The notes under the pieces: generated by a model
Database searches by the model: none
Seen by the model: the letters and a program-made list of their open reading frames with translations, nothing else
What the model was told of the DNA's origin: nothing
In this document: piece by piece, positions 7,405 through 16,291 of the stretch
Position numbering within the stretch: position 1 is the stretch's first letter
How the letters are laid out: the number at the start of each line of letters is the position of its first letter
Source of the DNA: an uncultured Clostridia bacterium
Lineage (GTDB): Bacteria; Bacillota; Clostridia; TANB77; CAG-508
Assembly (NCBI GenBank): GCA_944389715.1
Contig: CALXNI010000029.1
Span: 1 to 25,902, forward strand
DNA length: 25,902 bases
Direction of reading: 5' to 3'
Made by a program: the position numbers and the translations under genes

Positions 7405-8121
7405 TTACCTCGTATTTTTCCTAAATAAATTTTTAAATTTAATATAATAACAATAAATTTTTATATTGAATTTACTGTTTAATCTCATTCGTAAAAATTC
7501 ATGCCATTTGTATTTAAAAGAATCATTATTTAGCCAACTTCCTAAGAATACGTGTACCGTTAAAGAATTCTTTGATGGGTTACACAAAACATCATCTTTG
7601 TATACCTTAATACCTGTTTTTAAAATCTGTTCAAAATTTCCTGTTCTACATCCATATTTATCTATTAATAGATTAGAAACAGATATTGTATTATTATCTT
7701 CGAAATTACCTTCTAATTTTATATTATCATAATAATCTAGAATATCTTTTATAAAAGGATGCCCTTTTTCTGCTCCAAATACTGCAGTAAAAGGAAACTC
7801 TGGTGCTTCAAATCCAACAAATGCTTTATCATTTAAAAGGGAGTCTAAATTATCTATAACAAATACATCTGTATCTAGATAGATTCCTCCATAATTATAT
7901 ATTGCATATGCTCTTACATAGTCGCTTACAAAGGCCCATTTTTTCTTGTCATACATTTTTTTTACAAAATCATTGCTATTTATATCAAAATTTTTTTCAT
8001 TCTATTCAATAAATTCATAATCTTTTAAATGTTTTTTCCAAGTTTTTATGCATTTTTTTATTTTTGGTGGTTTTTCATTCCCACCCATCCAAACATAATG
8101 AATAATTTTAGGTATTGCCAC
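7405..8121 (-). pseudogene. GT32-type capsular glycosyltransferase gene interrupted by an in-frame TAG
   Basis: The reading frame starts with GTG at 8121 behind AGGAGG and opens with IPKIIHYVWMGG, the typical start of the GT32 'sugar-binding region containing DXD' family. Codon 40 is TAG (8004-8002). It stands exactly where the family has Trp (YEFIE-stop-NEKNFDI, normally IEWNE). The frame continues without a shift into FVSDYVRAYAIYNYGGIYLDTDVFV, which contains the DxD motif, and ends at 7405 for a total of 238 codons. A single TGG-to-TAG change explains it. TAG is a genuine stop elsewhere here (ddl, tagG and the first CDP-polyol transferase end in it). The gene is most likely inactivated, unless the amber codon is suppressed or is a sequence error. 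Confidence 0.85.
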
Positions 8122-8140
8122 TTTTAACCTCCTAAATTTA

Positions 8141-9322
8141 TTATTTTACAACAATTTTTACATATGGATATATACATAAAAATTTTGCTAGATTAATTGC
8201 TAGATCTTTTTCAGCTTCACTTACAACGCTTATAGTTCTAAAACCTTTTTGCATTTCTTCAAAAAGTTTGTAGTAAAAGTCGGATAAATCATTGTTAAAT
8301 AATTTCTTAGTGAAACTTCGTATATCTTTTCCTAAAAATATTTTTTCGCTTCTTAAATTCTTTAATTCTATAGTTCTATCAGAATTAATTTTATAGAATT
8401 CTAATAAAGAATTTAAAAAAATATTTTCTTTATAAGATTTACCATAAACTTTTTTTATTTTATTTTTTAATATTTTATATTTATTACTAGTTTCCATATC
8501 TAAATAAAAAGGCACAAAATACTTACTTAAAGATAATTTTCTGATTCCTTTTATTCTTATAAAATTCCAAATAAACTTTTGAAAATTATACAAAGGTATT
8601 TTGTAATAATTTAGTAATATTGTTAATGCTCTTAATTCTCCATTTAGAACATTAAATTTACCAATATTATTGTTTATATAATTTGATTCATGGATTCTAT
8701 ATTTTAAAATTGGAAAATCCATAGTTTTTACATTTAAAATTTTAGGTTTATTTTGTAAGTCTATCCAAAAAGGCGTATTCCAAGACAAATAATTATTTTT
8801 TACTTGATTTATATATATATCTTTTTTCCATAAAGCAACATCACCATAAATATTAGCACCTTGATTTAATAATAGGATTGCAGGTATACATTTTTTGTTT
8901 CTATATTTTAGAGCTTTCCAATAATTTACCACTTTAGAATCATTGTTTATTATTTGTAAATCTCCGATTATTGCATCACAGTTATATTCCTCCATTGAAG
9001 ATGTAATTTGTTCAAAAAAATTATTATTAGGTAGTAGGTCATCTGAATGCAATACAAATATGTAATCTCCAGACACTGAAGATAATCCATTTAAAATAGC
9101 ATTTAATTGATCTGCATTATCTTGATAAATATAATTTATTTTATTATCTTTATCATATTTATTTTTAAAATTTTCTATAATAGATTTAGTATTATCAGTA
9201 GAACCATCGTCAATAATGATAGATTCCCAATTAGTGTAAGTTTGGTTAATTAATGACATTAAAGTTTCTTCAATACTTTCCGAGTCATTATATGTTGGCG
9301 TTAATACTGATATCTTTTTCAT
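8141..9322 (-). CDS. Glycosyltransferase family 2
   Basis: A 393-residue cytoplasmic transferase with an N-terminal GT-A fold: ISVLTPTYNDSESIEETL (residues 4-21), then SIIIDDGSTDNTKSII, then YIFVLHSDDLLPNNNFF, with the metal-binding Asp pair at HSDD. The C-terminal half (about 240-393) is lysine-rich, has no membrane segments and resembles nothing I can name. It follows the flippase by 1 base, so it is probably translationally coupled. It should add one sugar of the repeat unit; donor and acceptor cannot be read from the sequence. Confidence 0.88.
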   Translation of the reverse strand: MKKISVLTPTYNDSESIEETLMSLINQTYTNWESIIIDDGSTDNTKSIIENFKNKYDKDNKINYIYQDNADQLNAILNGLSSVSGDYIFVLHSDDLLPNNNFFEQITSSMEEYNCDAIIGDLQIINNDSKVVNYWKALKYRNKKCIPAILLLNQGANIYGDVALWKKDIYINQVKNNYLSWNTPFWIDLQNKPKILNVKTMDFPILKYRIHESNYINNNIGKFNVLNGELRALTILLNYYKIPLYNFQKFIWNFIRIKGIRKLSLSKYFVPFYLDMETSNKYKILKNKIKKVYGKSYKENIFLNSLLEFYKINSDRTIELKNLRSEKIFLGKDIRSFTKKLFNNDLSDFYYKLFEEMQKGFRTISVVSEAEKDLAINLAKFLCIYPYVKIVVK

Positions 9323-9323
9323 T

Positions 9324-10812
9324 TTATTCCCTCTCTTTTTTAAATCTTTTTAGGAAATCTAATTGTTTTGTTAAATAAAAATATATTGTTGATATAATTA
9401 AATTTGTAATTCCAATTATAGACCCATAAATTAAGCACTCTAATATACTTGAATATTGAGTTTTAAATACAATATTCATCCATAATATTTCTAGAGCACA
9501 AAATATAAAATTAGCAATACAAACAATATAATATTTATAAGGTTTATGATGTAATATTTTATTAAATATTACAAAAGGTTTTGTTATAAAATCAGCAACT
9601 AGTAAAGAAATTACTGTAGCTATTAAAACACCAGGAATTCCAAATTGGTTTACTAAAATTAATGATAAACTTAAGTTTAGTAAGATTTCAAGAATTACAA
9701 ATATTTTTACCTCTTTAAATTTTCCAGAAGATAATGTGAAAACTTTCAAAGGAGTTCTTATTGTCTGGTAAAATAATATTATTGTAAATAAAACTGCAAG
9801 TGTAACTGATGTAAATATTTTTCCTTCATACCATATATTAATAAATTGATTTATTACAAAGAAAAATGGTACACATATAACGGTGGCTATAAAGAACATC
9901 ATACCATTAAATTCATTAAAGATTTTCAAAGAATGTTCTTTACTTTCTAATAATAAATCACCAACACCTGAAAAAGTAGCACCAGAAATTTTATCTATAA
10001 ATTGTTTTAAAGCTTCAACAAAGTAATTATAAGTTGAATATATTACAACATAATTTAATCCTATAAATTTAGAAATTATAACAATATCTATATTGTTTGT
10101 TAAAACAGATGCTAAAGTATTTACAAATAGATGTTTAACATCTTTTAGCATACTATAATCGCTTTTTACTTTTGTATTTAGATTAGGGTGTTGTTTCTTA
10201 CACAATATTATAATTATTGCATTAGCAATTAAACTACAAATTATTAAGCTAATTAATAGTTCTACTAAGTCTAGATGCAAAGAAATTATTACTATTTCTA
10301 ATATTGCTTTTATTACAGCTATAATTTGAAAAACTATATTTGGAATATACTTTTTTTGCTCTGCATCAAATAAACTTCTTTGGGGAATGCTAAAGTAATA
10401 TATAGCTTGACTAATAAGATAAAGTATAAAAGTAAACTGTATATAGCTATTTTGTATATCTCCAGGATCTTTTACAAAAAATACTACAAAGAATGATAAT
10501 ATTAATCCAATAAATAATATTAGAATTCCTACTATGTTAAAAATTTTTTTTGCTGCAGACATTATAGCATTTATTTGATTATCATTTTTATCTTTTATTG
10601 GTTTATATAATCGATAAAGTAGAGCACTACCAATTCCGACCTTCTATTAATACTAAGTAAGCAACAATTTGATTATACAACTGATAAAGGCCAAGCTTTG
10701 CTTCACCTAAAACATTTATGAACAATTTTATTTTAACAATTCCAAGTATTAATATTATAACTTGGGGAAGTGCATCTGTAATAAAATTTATTATTGCTCG
10801 TTTGGTTCTCAT
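9324..10812 (-). CDS. wzx: Polysaccharide flippase (Wzx/MATE-like), read through a +1 frameshift at CGG
   Basis: Membrane protein of the polysaccharide transport family that flips lipid-linked repeat units. The first frame gives 58 residues ending VAYLVLIEG, then meets in-phase CGG (10638-10636) and stops two codons later. Skipping the C gives EGGIGSALLYRLYKPIKDKN, a conserved Wzx segment, and continues without a break through MSAAKKIFNIVG to the stop at 9324. The merged length is about 495 residues, normal for the family, with many hydrophobic helices. The N-terminus (KRAIINFITDALPQVIILILG) is also typical. The ATG at 10562 is therefore internal and not a true start. It lies between two GT2 genes and downstream of wzy. 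Confidence 0.86.
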
Positions 10813-10822
10813 ATCAATGCTC

Positions 10823-11783
10823 CTATATATTTTTTATTTTTCTTAATAATTTATATAAATATATTTCAAAAGGTTTGTTTCTCATGAATGTATTGCAAAT
10901 TAATTTATATATTTTATTTTGACTTTTAAAATATTTATTTTCTTGCCAGTTTGGAAATTTATGATTCATTATATTTATTATTTTTGAAATCATATTATTT
11001 GTATTAGGATATTTTAAAAACCTTCCGCATTCCTGCATATAGCAAATGGTTAATATATAAAAATTCTATTTCCTGTTCGTAACCTTTTCCTACAAACTGA
11101 TTATATAGATAATCCATTACATTGAAAATAGATTCTAATTTTTTGTTATATTCCACTTGTTGCATAGTAGAATTTTTTCTAATAACATAGTGATATAAAA
11201 ATTCCTCACAATATGAAATTCTATCTGTATATAATGCCAAAGAAGGAATTATAGCTAAATCTTCATAAATATTGTTTTCTAAAAATTTTATATTGTTCTG
11301 TTTTAGAATCTGTGTTCTAATTATTTTTGAACATGGTCCTGCAACGCATAGAATATAAGATTTTTGAAGGGTACTTGCATTTATAAACAAAGATTTCTTT
11401 TGAATATTTTTATTTTTATACTCTTCCACATAATCACATATTACAATATCAGAATCATTTTTGATTGCATCCTTATAAAGTTTTTCTAGCATAGTATTTT
11501 CAATATAGTCGTCACTATCTACGAAACAAGCAAATTCACCTGTTGCTATTTCTATACCTAAATTTCTAGCGATAGCTTGTCCTTCATTTTTTTTGCTTCT
11601 ATATATTATATTACTATATTTTTTACTATAATTTTTTATTATTGATAACGAATTATCTGTAGAACCATCATCAATTAGAATAAGTTCTATATCATTTAAA
11701 GTTTGACTTAAAATACTATCTAAGCATTTTTCTAAATAATTTTCACTATTAAAAACTGGAACGATTACACTAACCTTATACAA
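10823..11783 (-). CDS. Glycosyltransferase family 2, read through a +1 frameshift at CGG
   Basis: GT2 enzyme with VSVIVPVFNSENYLEKCLDSI, then LILIDDGSTDNSL, then IARNLGIEIATGEFACFVDSDDYIE. The frame meets CGG at codon 253 (11027-11025) and would end eight residues later. Skipping the C turns AGM-CGG into AGM-Gly and continues GRFLKYPNTNNMISKIINIM to the stop at 10823. The merged length is about 319 residues, a normal size for this GT2 group. The C-terminal part is the usual helical tail without membrane segments. It probably adds a sugar to the flippase-exported repeat unit. It starts 10 bases after the GT4 gene and ends 10 bases before wzx. Confidence 0.85.
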
Positions 11784-11793
11784 TTTTTTCTCC

Positions 11794-12927
11794 TTATATA
11801 TTATCTATAAATTTATTCCATTTCTTAGTGATTTTTTCTTTTGAAAATTTATTTGCAACAAGAAGGGAGTTTTCTGAAAAAGAAATTTGTTTTTTTGGAT
11901 TTTCAATAATTTCAATAATTTTTTTGGTAAATTCTTCTTTATTTCTATTAGGTATTAAAAATCCATTTTTATTATTTTCTATTATTTCTTTTGCTCCTTG
12001 CGCACTATCAAAAGCGATTAGTGGTAGACCATAGCTTGCAGCTTCAACTAATACTAATCCAAATGATTCAGAAAAAGAAGTCATTAAGTATATTGAAGAA
12101 TTTTGATATTCTTTTTCTAGTTCAACAGATAATTTATTGCCACATAAGAATACTTTTTTTTCTAAATGCAATTCATTTATTTTATTTTGTAAATTTTGTT
12201 TTTCTGTTCCTTCTCCAACAATATGCAAAATCCAATCAGGCTGGTCTTGTTGAAGCAAATTAAATATATCTATTAAATCTTCAAAACCTTTAATTTTATC
12301 AAGCCTTCCAACAGATATTAATTGTTTATTTTTTAGAGAGCTTTTTTCAGTTGGAATTTTTTCAATAAAATTAGGAATATATATAACCTTTGTATTTTTT
12401 ACTTTGGTTTTATAAAAATCAGCTAATTCTTTAGAAACTGGCATAAAATAATTAAAGCCTTGTATAGAATTAATTAATTTTTTTATATATTTTTGATTAT
12501 TATTATGATGGTTATGCTCTTGTGCTATTTTTATAATTTTATTATTTGCATATTTAGAGACCCAATTATTATGAAGAATTCTTGTAGATATAATTATATC
12601 GCAATCGAGAGCCTTTATAGTCTTTATCATTAAAGATTTTCTCAAATATAATATTTTTAAACTTTTAGCTAATTCTTTTAAAGCAAGAATTATATTAAAA
12701 CTTTTAATAGCACTTTTTAATTCTTGCTTATTGGGGGTTAAATTTTCAATTAAATACTCTATTTCAATTTTTTTATCTATATAGAATGATGGAGTGCAAT
12801 TTAGTTTATATGTTGATATTATTTTTACATTATTATGTTCAGATAATAAATTTGCTAAATTACATATTACTTTCTCTGCTCCACCAGTTCCTAAATGTAA
12901 TGCCAATATGACTATTTTTTTATTCAT
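11794..12927 (-). CDS. Glycosyltransferase family 4
   Basis: A 377-residue GT-B enzyme. The N-terminal glycine-rich loop LHLGTGGAEKVICNLANLL (residues 10-28) leads the acceptor domain. The donor domain shows LISVGRLDKIKGFEDLI, then LHIVGEGTEKQNLQ and the EX7E-like SESFGLVLVEAASYGLPLIA. GalNAc-, Gal- or Glc-transferring relatives have this layout, but the sugar cannot be assigned. Its start overlaps the end of the polymerase gene by 8 bases, suggesting translational coupling within the operon. Confidence 0.92.
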   Translation of the reverse strand: MNKKIVILALHLGTGGAEKVICNLANLLSEHNNVKIISTYKLNCTPSFYIDKKIEIEYLIENLTPNKQELKSAIKSFNIILALKELAKSLKILYLRKSLMIKTIKALDCDIIISTRILHNNWVSKYANNKIIKIAQEHNHHNNNQKYIKKLINSIQGFNYFMPVSKELADFYKTKVKNTKVIYIPNFIEKIPTEKSSLKNKQLISVGRLDKIKGFEDLIDIFNLLQQDQPDWILHIVGEGTEKQNLQNKINELHLEKKVFLCGNKLSVELEKEYQNSSIYLMTSFSESFGLVLVEAASYGLPLIAFDSAQGAKEIIENNKNGFLIPNRNKEEFTKKIIEIIENPKKQISFSENSLLVANKFSKEKITKKWNKFIDNI

Positions 12928-14272
12928 TTCTTAAATCCTTTTTATATCCTAGTATTGAAAGAATTTCTAATATACTCAAAATTAAAAACATACTTACTGC
13001 TGGTGCTGTAAATACATGCCCAGCCATTAATGCAATTCCAAATCCTATTGCTATTGAATAAAGGGTAAATATTAGCATATTGTTACTTATATTATTAATA
13101 AATTTAGTAAAGAATTTTTTAATTGCAATTAATATTACAACTGCTAATGGAACTATATATATTAAAGTACCTAAAATTCCGTGGCAGAAGAATATATCAA
13201 AATAGTCTATTTCTACTAATTTACTTTCTATTATAGTATCGCCTTTTGGTGAAATATATCCAATTCCAAGAAATTTATCAATAGCAGAACTTTGTCCATA
13301 TTTAGTTAGAGTTTTCTTAAAATAATTATTTCTTCCACTTAACAAAACAGTAGGATCATTTATTGGATCATCATCTGCTTTGTTATTTCCTTCAGAAGGA
13401 GTAGTTGTTATGTTTTCTTCTTTTAAAAACTTAACCCCTATACTTAAATTTTTGCCAGCGGAAGTATATCCAACAAATAAAAATGTTAAAATTGCTATTA
13501 ATATTATTGTAATAAATTGCTTATAAAAAGTTTTATCATCCTTTTTAATTAATTTTATAATAGAAATAATTAATGATAATATTAGTAATCCTACTATTGC
13601 CACAAATGCTACCTTTGTTCCTATTTCTAACATTGTAAATACTGTAAGTGCACATAGAATTGCATTTAAAAAATTAAATTTTTGTGATATAAATACTCCA
13701 AAACATATAGGAGAAAGCATCGCCACAATAGCACTAGTTTCATTTCCAGCAAAGAATAATCCTATTGTTCCAGCTTTATTATTTAATGGATAAGTAAGAT
13801 ATCCAACAGAAAATATTTTACAAATTAAAATTGTTAAAACATATATTGCAAGTGTTATATTCAAATATTTTTGCTTTGTAGAGTAAAGTTTATTTTTATA
13901 TATTAATAATAAGCTTGCTAAAATTATAGGAAAGTAAAAGGTTTTTACAAGTCCTTTAATTTGTGTAAATATCATTGAAAGACCATATTTTGTATAACTA
14001 TTTATTATAAAAGAAATACAATATATAGCAATAAAAGAATAATATAATAATATTTGCAATCTGCTTTTTTTATCTACTTTAATTATTGCATATATCATAA
14101 TAAAAAGCATAAAAAGAGTCCTTACAAATATTCCAAGCGTAAGGTTTTGTGATAAATTTCTTACACATAGTGATGTTATAATATCGATTATTGGTTGTAA
14201 TATTATGTATAATATTAAGATGTTTTCAAAATTTATTTTTGAAAATATTTTTTTCTTTTGTATTTTATCCAT
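12920..14272 (-). CDS. O-antigen polymerase/ligase-like membrane protein (Wzy)
   Basis: A 450-residue multi-pass membrane protein with about ten to twelve hydrophobic segments. A large polar loop (about residues 285-340, KNLSIGVKFLKEENITTTPSEGN... to ...GYISPKGDTIIESK) contains LLSGRNNYFKKTLTKYG. This loop and the R in SGRN resemble the periplasmic/external loop of O-antigen ligase and Wzy families. It is expected to polymerise flipped repeat units outside the membrane. The position between a wecA-like gene and the GT/flippase block supports this, although such proteins are identified mainly by context. It overlaps the preceding gene by 8 bases. Confidence 0.8.
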   Translation of the reverse strand: MDKIQKKKIFSKINFENILILYIILQPIIDIITSLCVRNLSQNLTLGIFVRTLFMLFIMIYAIIKVDKKSRLQILLYYSFIAIYCISFIINSYTKYGLSMIFTQIKGLVKTFYFPIILASLLLIYKNKLYSTKQKYLNITLAIYVLTILICKIFSVGYLTYPLNNKAGTIGLFFAGNETSAIVAMLSPICFGVFISQKFNFLNAILCALTVFTMLEIGTKVAFVAIVGLLILSLIISIIKLIKKDDKTFYKQFITIILIAILTFLFVGYTSAGKNLSIGVKFLKEENITTTPSEGNNKADDDPINDPTVLLSGRNNYFKKTLTKYGQSSAIDKFLGIGYISPKGDTIIESKLVEIDYFDIFFCHGILGTLIYIVPLAVVILIAIKKFFTKFINNISNNMLIFTLYSIAIGFGIALMAGHVFTAPAVSMFLILSILEILSILGYKKDLRNE

Positions 14273-15347
14273 GTTTCTTCTCCTTTACTTTGAAAATGTC
14301 TTTATAACCAATTGCTACAATTGCAATCACTAATAGTGCAAAAGATAGTGCTTTCCAAATACCACTTTCTAGCCATATGATTGCAAACAAACCAAATGTA
14401 GCACTTATTCCATATAAAATAAATACTGCTTGCTTTTGAGTGTAACCTCTATCAATAAGTTTATGATGTAAGTGTCCTCTATCGGCTTTGAATACTGCTT
14501 TTAATGATTTTTCTTTAATAATTCTTCTTGTTATTGCAAAAGATGTATCAAATATTGGTAGTGCAAGAACTAATAGAGGAGCAACAATTATTATTGCAGT
14601 ATATGTTTTAGCAACACCTAATATAGAAATAACTGCTAATGTAAAACCGATAAAATTAGAACCGGTATCGCCCATAAATGTTCTTGCTGGATTAAAGTTA
14701 AATGGTAAAAATCCAAGTAATGAACCAGCTAAAGCAGTTGCAAATATTATTGAAATAACAGGAGATGAATTTAGTATAAATATAATCATCAAACATATTG
14801 ATGAAATAAGAGAAACTCCTGTTGATAAACCGTCTAGTCCATCAATTAAATTTATGGCATTTGTTATTCCAACAATCCAAACTACAGTAAATATTCTTAA
14901 AAACCATTCGTTTGATATAATTGTTTGTGCTTTTACAATAACTATTTTATCCATAGTTAACCCGCTTGCTACAACAATTATTGCAGAAATAAGTTGTCCA
15001 AAAAGTTTAACGGATGGTCTAATTCCCTTAGTGTCATCAAAATAGCAGAATATTTCTAAAACAATTATACCAGAAAAAAATCCTAGTAATTTTAGATAAT
15101 AACCATCTGTAAATATATCCAAATTTTTCTCAATTATCATTACAATAATTAAATAAATTGCAGAAATTAGAAATCCTAAAACAATGGCAATTCCGCCAAG
15201 ACGTGGCATTATTTTTTTATGAACTTTCCTTTTATCTTTTGGTATATCCACGGCTTTAACCTTTCTTGCTAATCTTACTGTATATGGTGTAAATACATAA
15301 GTAGTTATAAAAGCTAATAAAAAGGTAATTGCAATATCTCCCCACAT
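14265..15347 (-). CDS. tagO: Undecaprenyl-phosphate GlcNAc-1-phosphate transferase (WecA/TagO)
   Basis: A 360-residue polytopic enzyme of the polyprenyl-phosphate N-acetylhexosamine-1-phosphate transferase family, which makes Und-PP-GlcNAc, the first lipid intermediate. Motifs: KVHKKIMPRLGG (about 42-53), FDDTKGIRPSVKLFGQ, then NAINLIDGLDGLSTGVS (catalytic Asp cluster), FNFNPARTFMGDTGSNFIGF, and DRGHLHHKLIDRGYTQKQA (the His motif of the WecA/TagO branch rather than MraY). It is the first gene of the minus-strand operon, behind a near-consensus promoter, with an AGGGGG site just before the ATG. It may serve both the teichoic-acid and the Wzx/Wzy products. Confidence 0.93.
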   Translation of the reverse strand: MWGDIAITFLLAFITTYVFTPYTVRLARKVKAVDIPKDKRKVHKKIMPRLGGIAIVLGFLISAIYLIIVMIIEKNLDIFTDGYYLKLLGFFSGIIVLEIFCYFDDTKGIRPSVKLFGQLISAIIVVASGLTMDKIVIVKAQTIISNEWFLRIFTVVWIVGITNAINLIDGLDGLSTGVSLISSICLMIIFILNSSPVISIIFATALAGSLLGFLPFNFNPARTFMGDTGSNFIGFTLAVISILGVAKTYTAIIIVAPLLVLALPIFDTSFAITRRIIKEKSLKAVFKADRGHLHHKLIDRGYTQKQAVFILYGISATFGLFAIIWLESGIWKALSFALLVIAIVAIGYKDIFKVKEKKHG

Positions 15348-15379
15348 AGAAAGTCCCCCTAATTTAATATTCCGTAATG

Positions 15380-15408
15380 ATTTTATCTTTTTATAAGGAT
15401 TTTGTCAA
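15380..15408 (-). promoter_or_regulatory. Sigma-A promoter for the minus-strand glycan operon
   Basis: On the minus strand: TTGACA (15408-15403), exactly 17 bases, then TAAAAT (15385-15380). The -35 is a perfect consensus and the -10 has one mismatch. It lies 33 bases upstream of the wecA/tagO start. Confidence 0.85.
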
Positions 15409-15490
15409 CATGAATAAAATAATTTTGAAAATATAAAAAACGACATTTTTGTTTAAAATTCTAAAGAAAAAACAAATTTTAAACTACTAG

Positions 15491-15519
15491 TTGCATAAAA
15501 AAACTATTAATGATAAAAT
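15491..15519 (+). promoter_or_regulatory. Sigma-A promoter for the tarI-tagH operon
   Basis: TTGCAT (15491-15496), 17 bases, TAAAAT (15514-15519), 58 bases before the tarI ATG. It is divergent from the 15380-15408 promoter; about 80 bases separate the two -35 elements. Confidence 0.78.
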
Positions 15520-15577
15520 AAACGTAAAATTATAATGTATTACATGACTAATGAAATCAGAAAATGGAGGTATATAA

Positions 15578-16291
15578 ATGAATTATGCAGGAATATTAGC
15601 AGGTGGAGTAGGAAAAAGAATGGGAAGAAGCGATTTACCAAAACAATTCTTAATGCTCGGAAGTAAACCTATTCTAATACATACAATTGAACAATTTTTA
15701 ATTTCAGGAGAAATAGATAAAATAATATTAGCTGTTCCACAAAATTGGAAATCTTACTCAGAAGATTTAATAAAGAAATATTGTGAGAGTGAAAAAATTG
15801 ATATTATTGTCGGAGGAGAAACAAGAAATGAGACTATTTTAAACATATGTAATCACATAGTAGATACATATTGCTTGGGATATGATGATGTTATTGTTAC
15901 ACATGACTCAGTAAGGCCATTTATTACTCAAAGAATTATTAAAGAAAATATTGAATTATGCAAAACTACAGATGCTGTGGATACTGTAGTACCAGCATTT
16001 GACACTATAGTTGAGGTAAAAGATAATAATACTATATCAAACATACCTATAAGAAAGCATATGTATTTGGGACAAACACCACAGACTTTTAATGTAGATA
16101 CATTTATTAAAGTTTACACAACATTAACAGAAGAAGAAAAAAATATTCTAACAGATGCTTGTAAAATGTTTGTAATAAAAAATAAAGAAGTAAAAATAAT
16201 AAATGGAGAATCTTATAATATAAAAATTACTACGCCATATGATTTGAAAATGGCTAGCCTTATGTTAGGAGTAGAATATAAAAATGATTAA
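15578..16291 (+). CDS. tarI: Ribitol-5-phosphate cytidylyltransferase (TarI-like)
   Basis: A 237-residue nucleotidyltransferase of the IspD/TarI family. It has YAGILAGGVGKRMGRSDLPKQF (nucleotide-binding loop, residues 3-24), then VGGETRNETI, then VTHDSVRPFITQRII, then GQTPQTFN and ITTPYDLKMA. HDSVRP rather than the HDAARP common in IspD, and above all the directly overlapping tarJ-like gene, favour CDP-ribitol synthesis for teichoic acid over the isoprenoid enzyme IspD. It has a GGAGG site and follows a good promoter. It overlaps the next gene by 8 bases. Confidence 0.88.
   Translation: MNYAGILAGGVGKRMGRSDLPKQFLMLGSKPILIHTIEQFLISGEIDKIILAVPQNWKSYSEDLIKKYCESEKIDIIVGGETRNETILNICNHIVDTYCLGYDDVIVTHDSVRPFITQRIIKENIELCKTTDAVDTVVPAFDTIVEVKDNNTISNIPIRKHMYLGQTPQTFNVDTFIKVYTTLTEEEKNILTDACKMFVIKNKEVKIINGESYNIKITTPYDLKMASLMLGVEYKND

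Noticed and set aside
8002..8004. Possible reassignment of TAG to Trp, suggested by the amber codon in the GT32 gene.
   Set aside because: ddl, tagG and the first CDP-polyol transferase end in TAG at sensible places, and only one gene shows an internal TAG. A single nonsense mutation is simpler.
9324..10562. A flippase starting at the ATG at 10562.
   Set aside because: The N-terminal Wzx segment continues directly upstream once the C of CGG is skipped, so this Met is internal.
14488..15045. A 185-residue plus-strand open frame, the longest antisense ORF.
   Set aside because: It lies wholly inside wecA/tagO on the opposite strand, whose motifs are clear. Its sequence is low-complexity and lacks a ribosome-binding site.
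15578..16291. Assignment as IspD of the isoprenoid pathway.
   Set aside because: The overlap with a TarJ-like dehydrogenase, the HDSVRP variant and the teichoic-acid neighbours favour TarI, though sequence alone does not fully exclude IspD activity.
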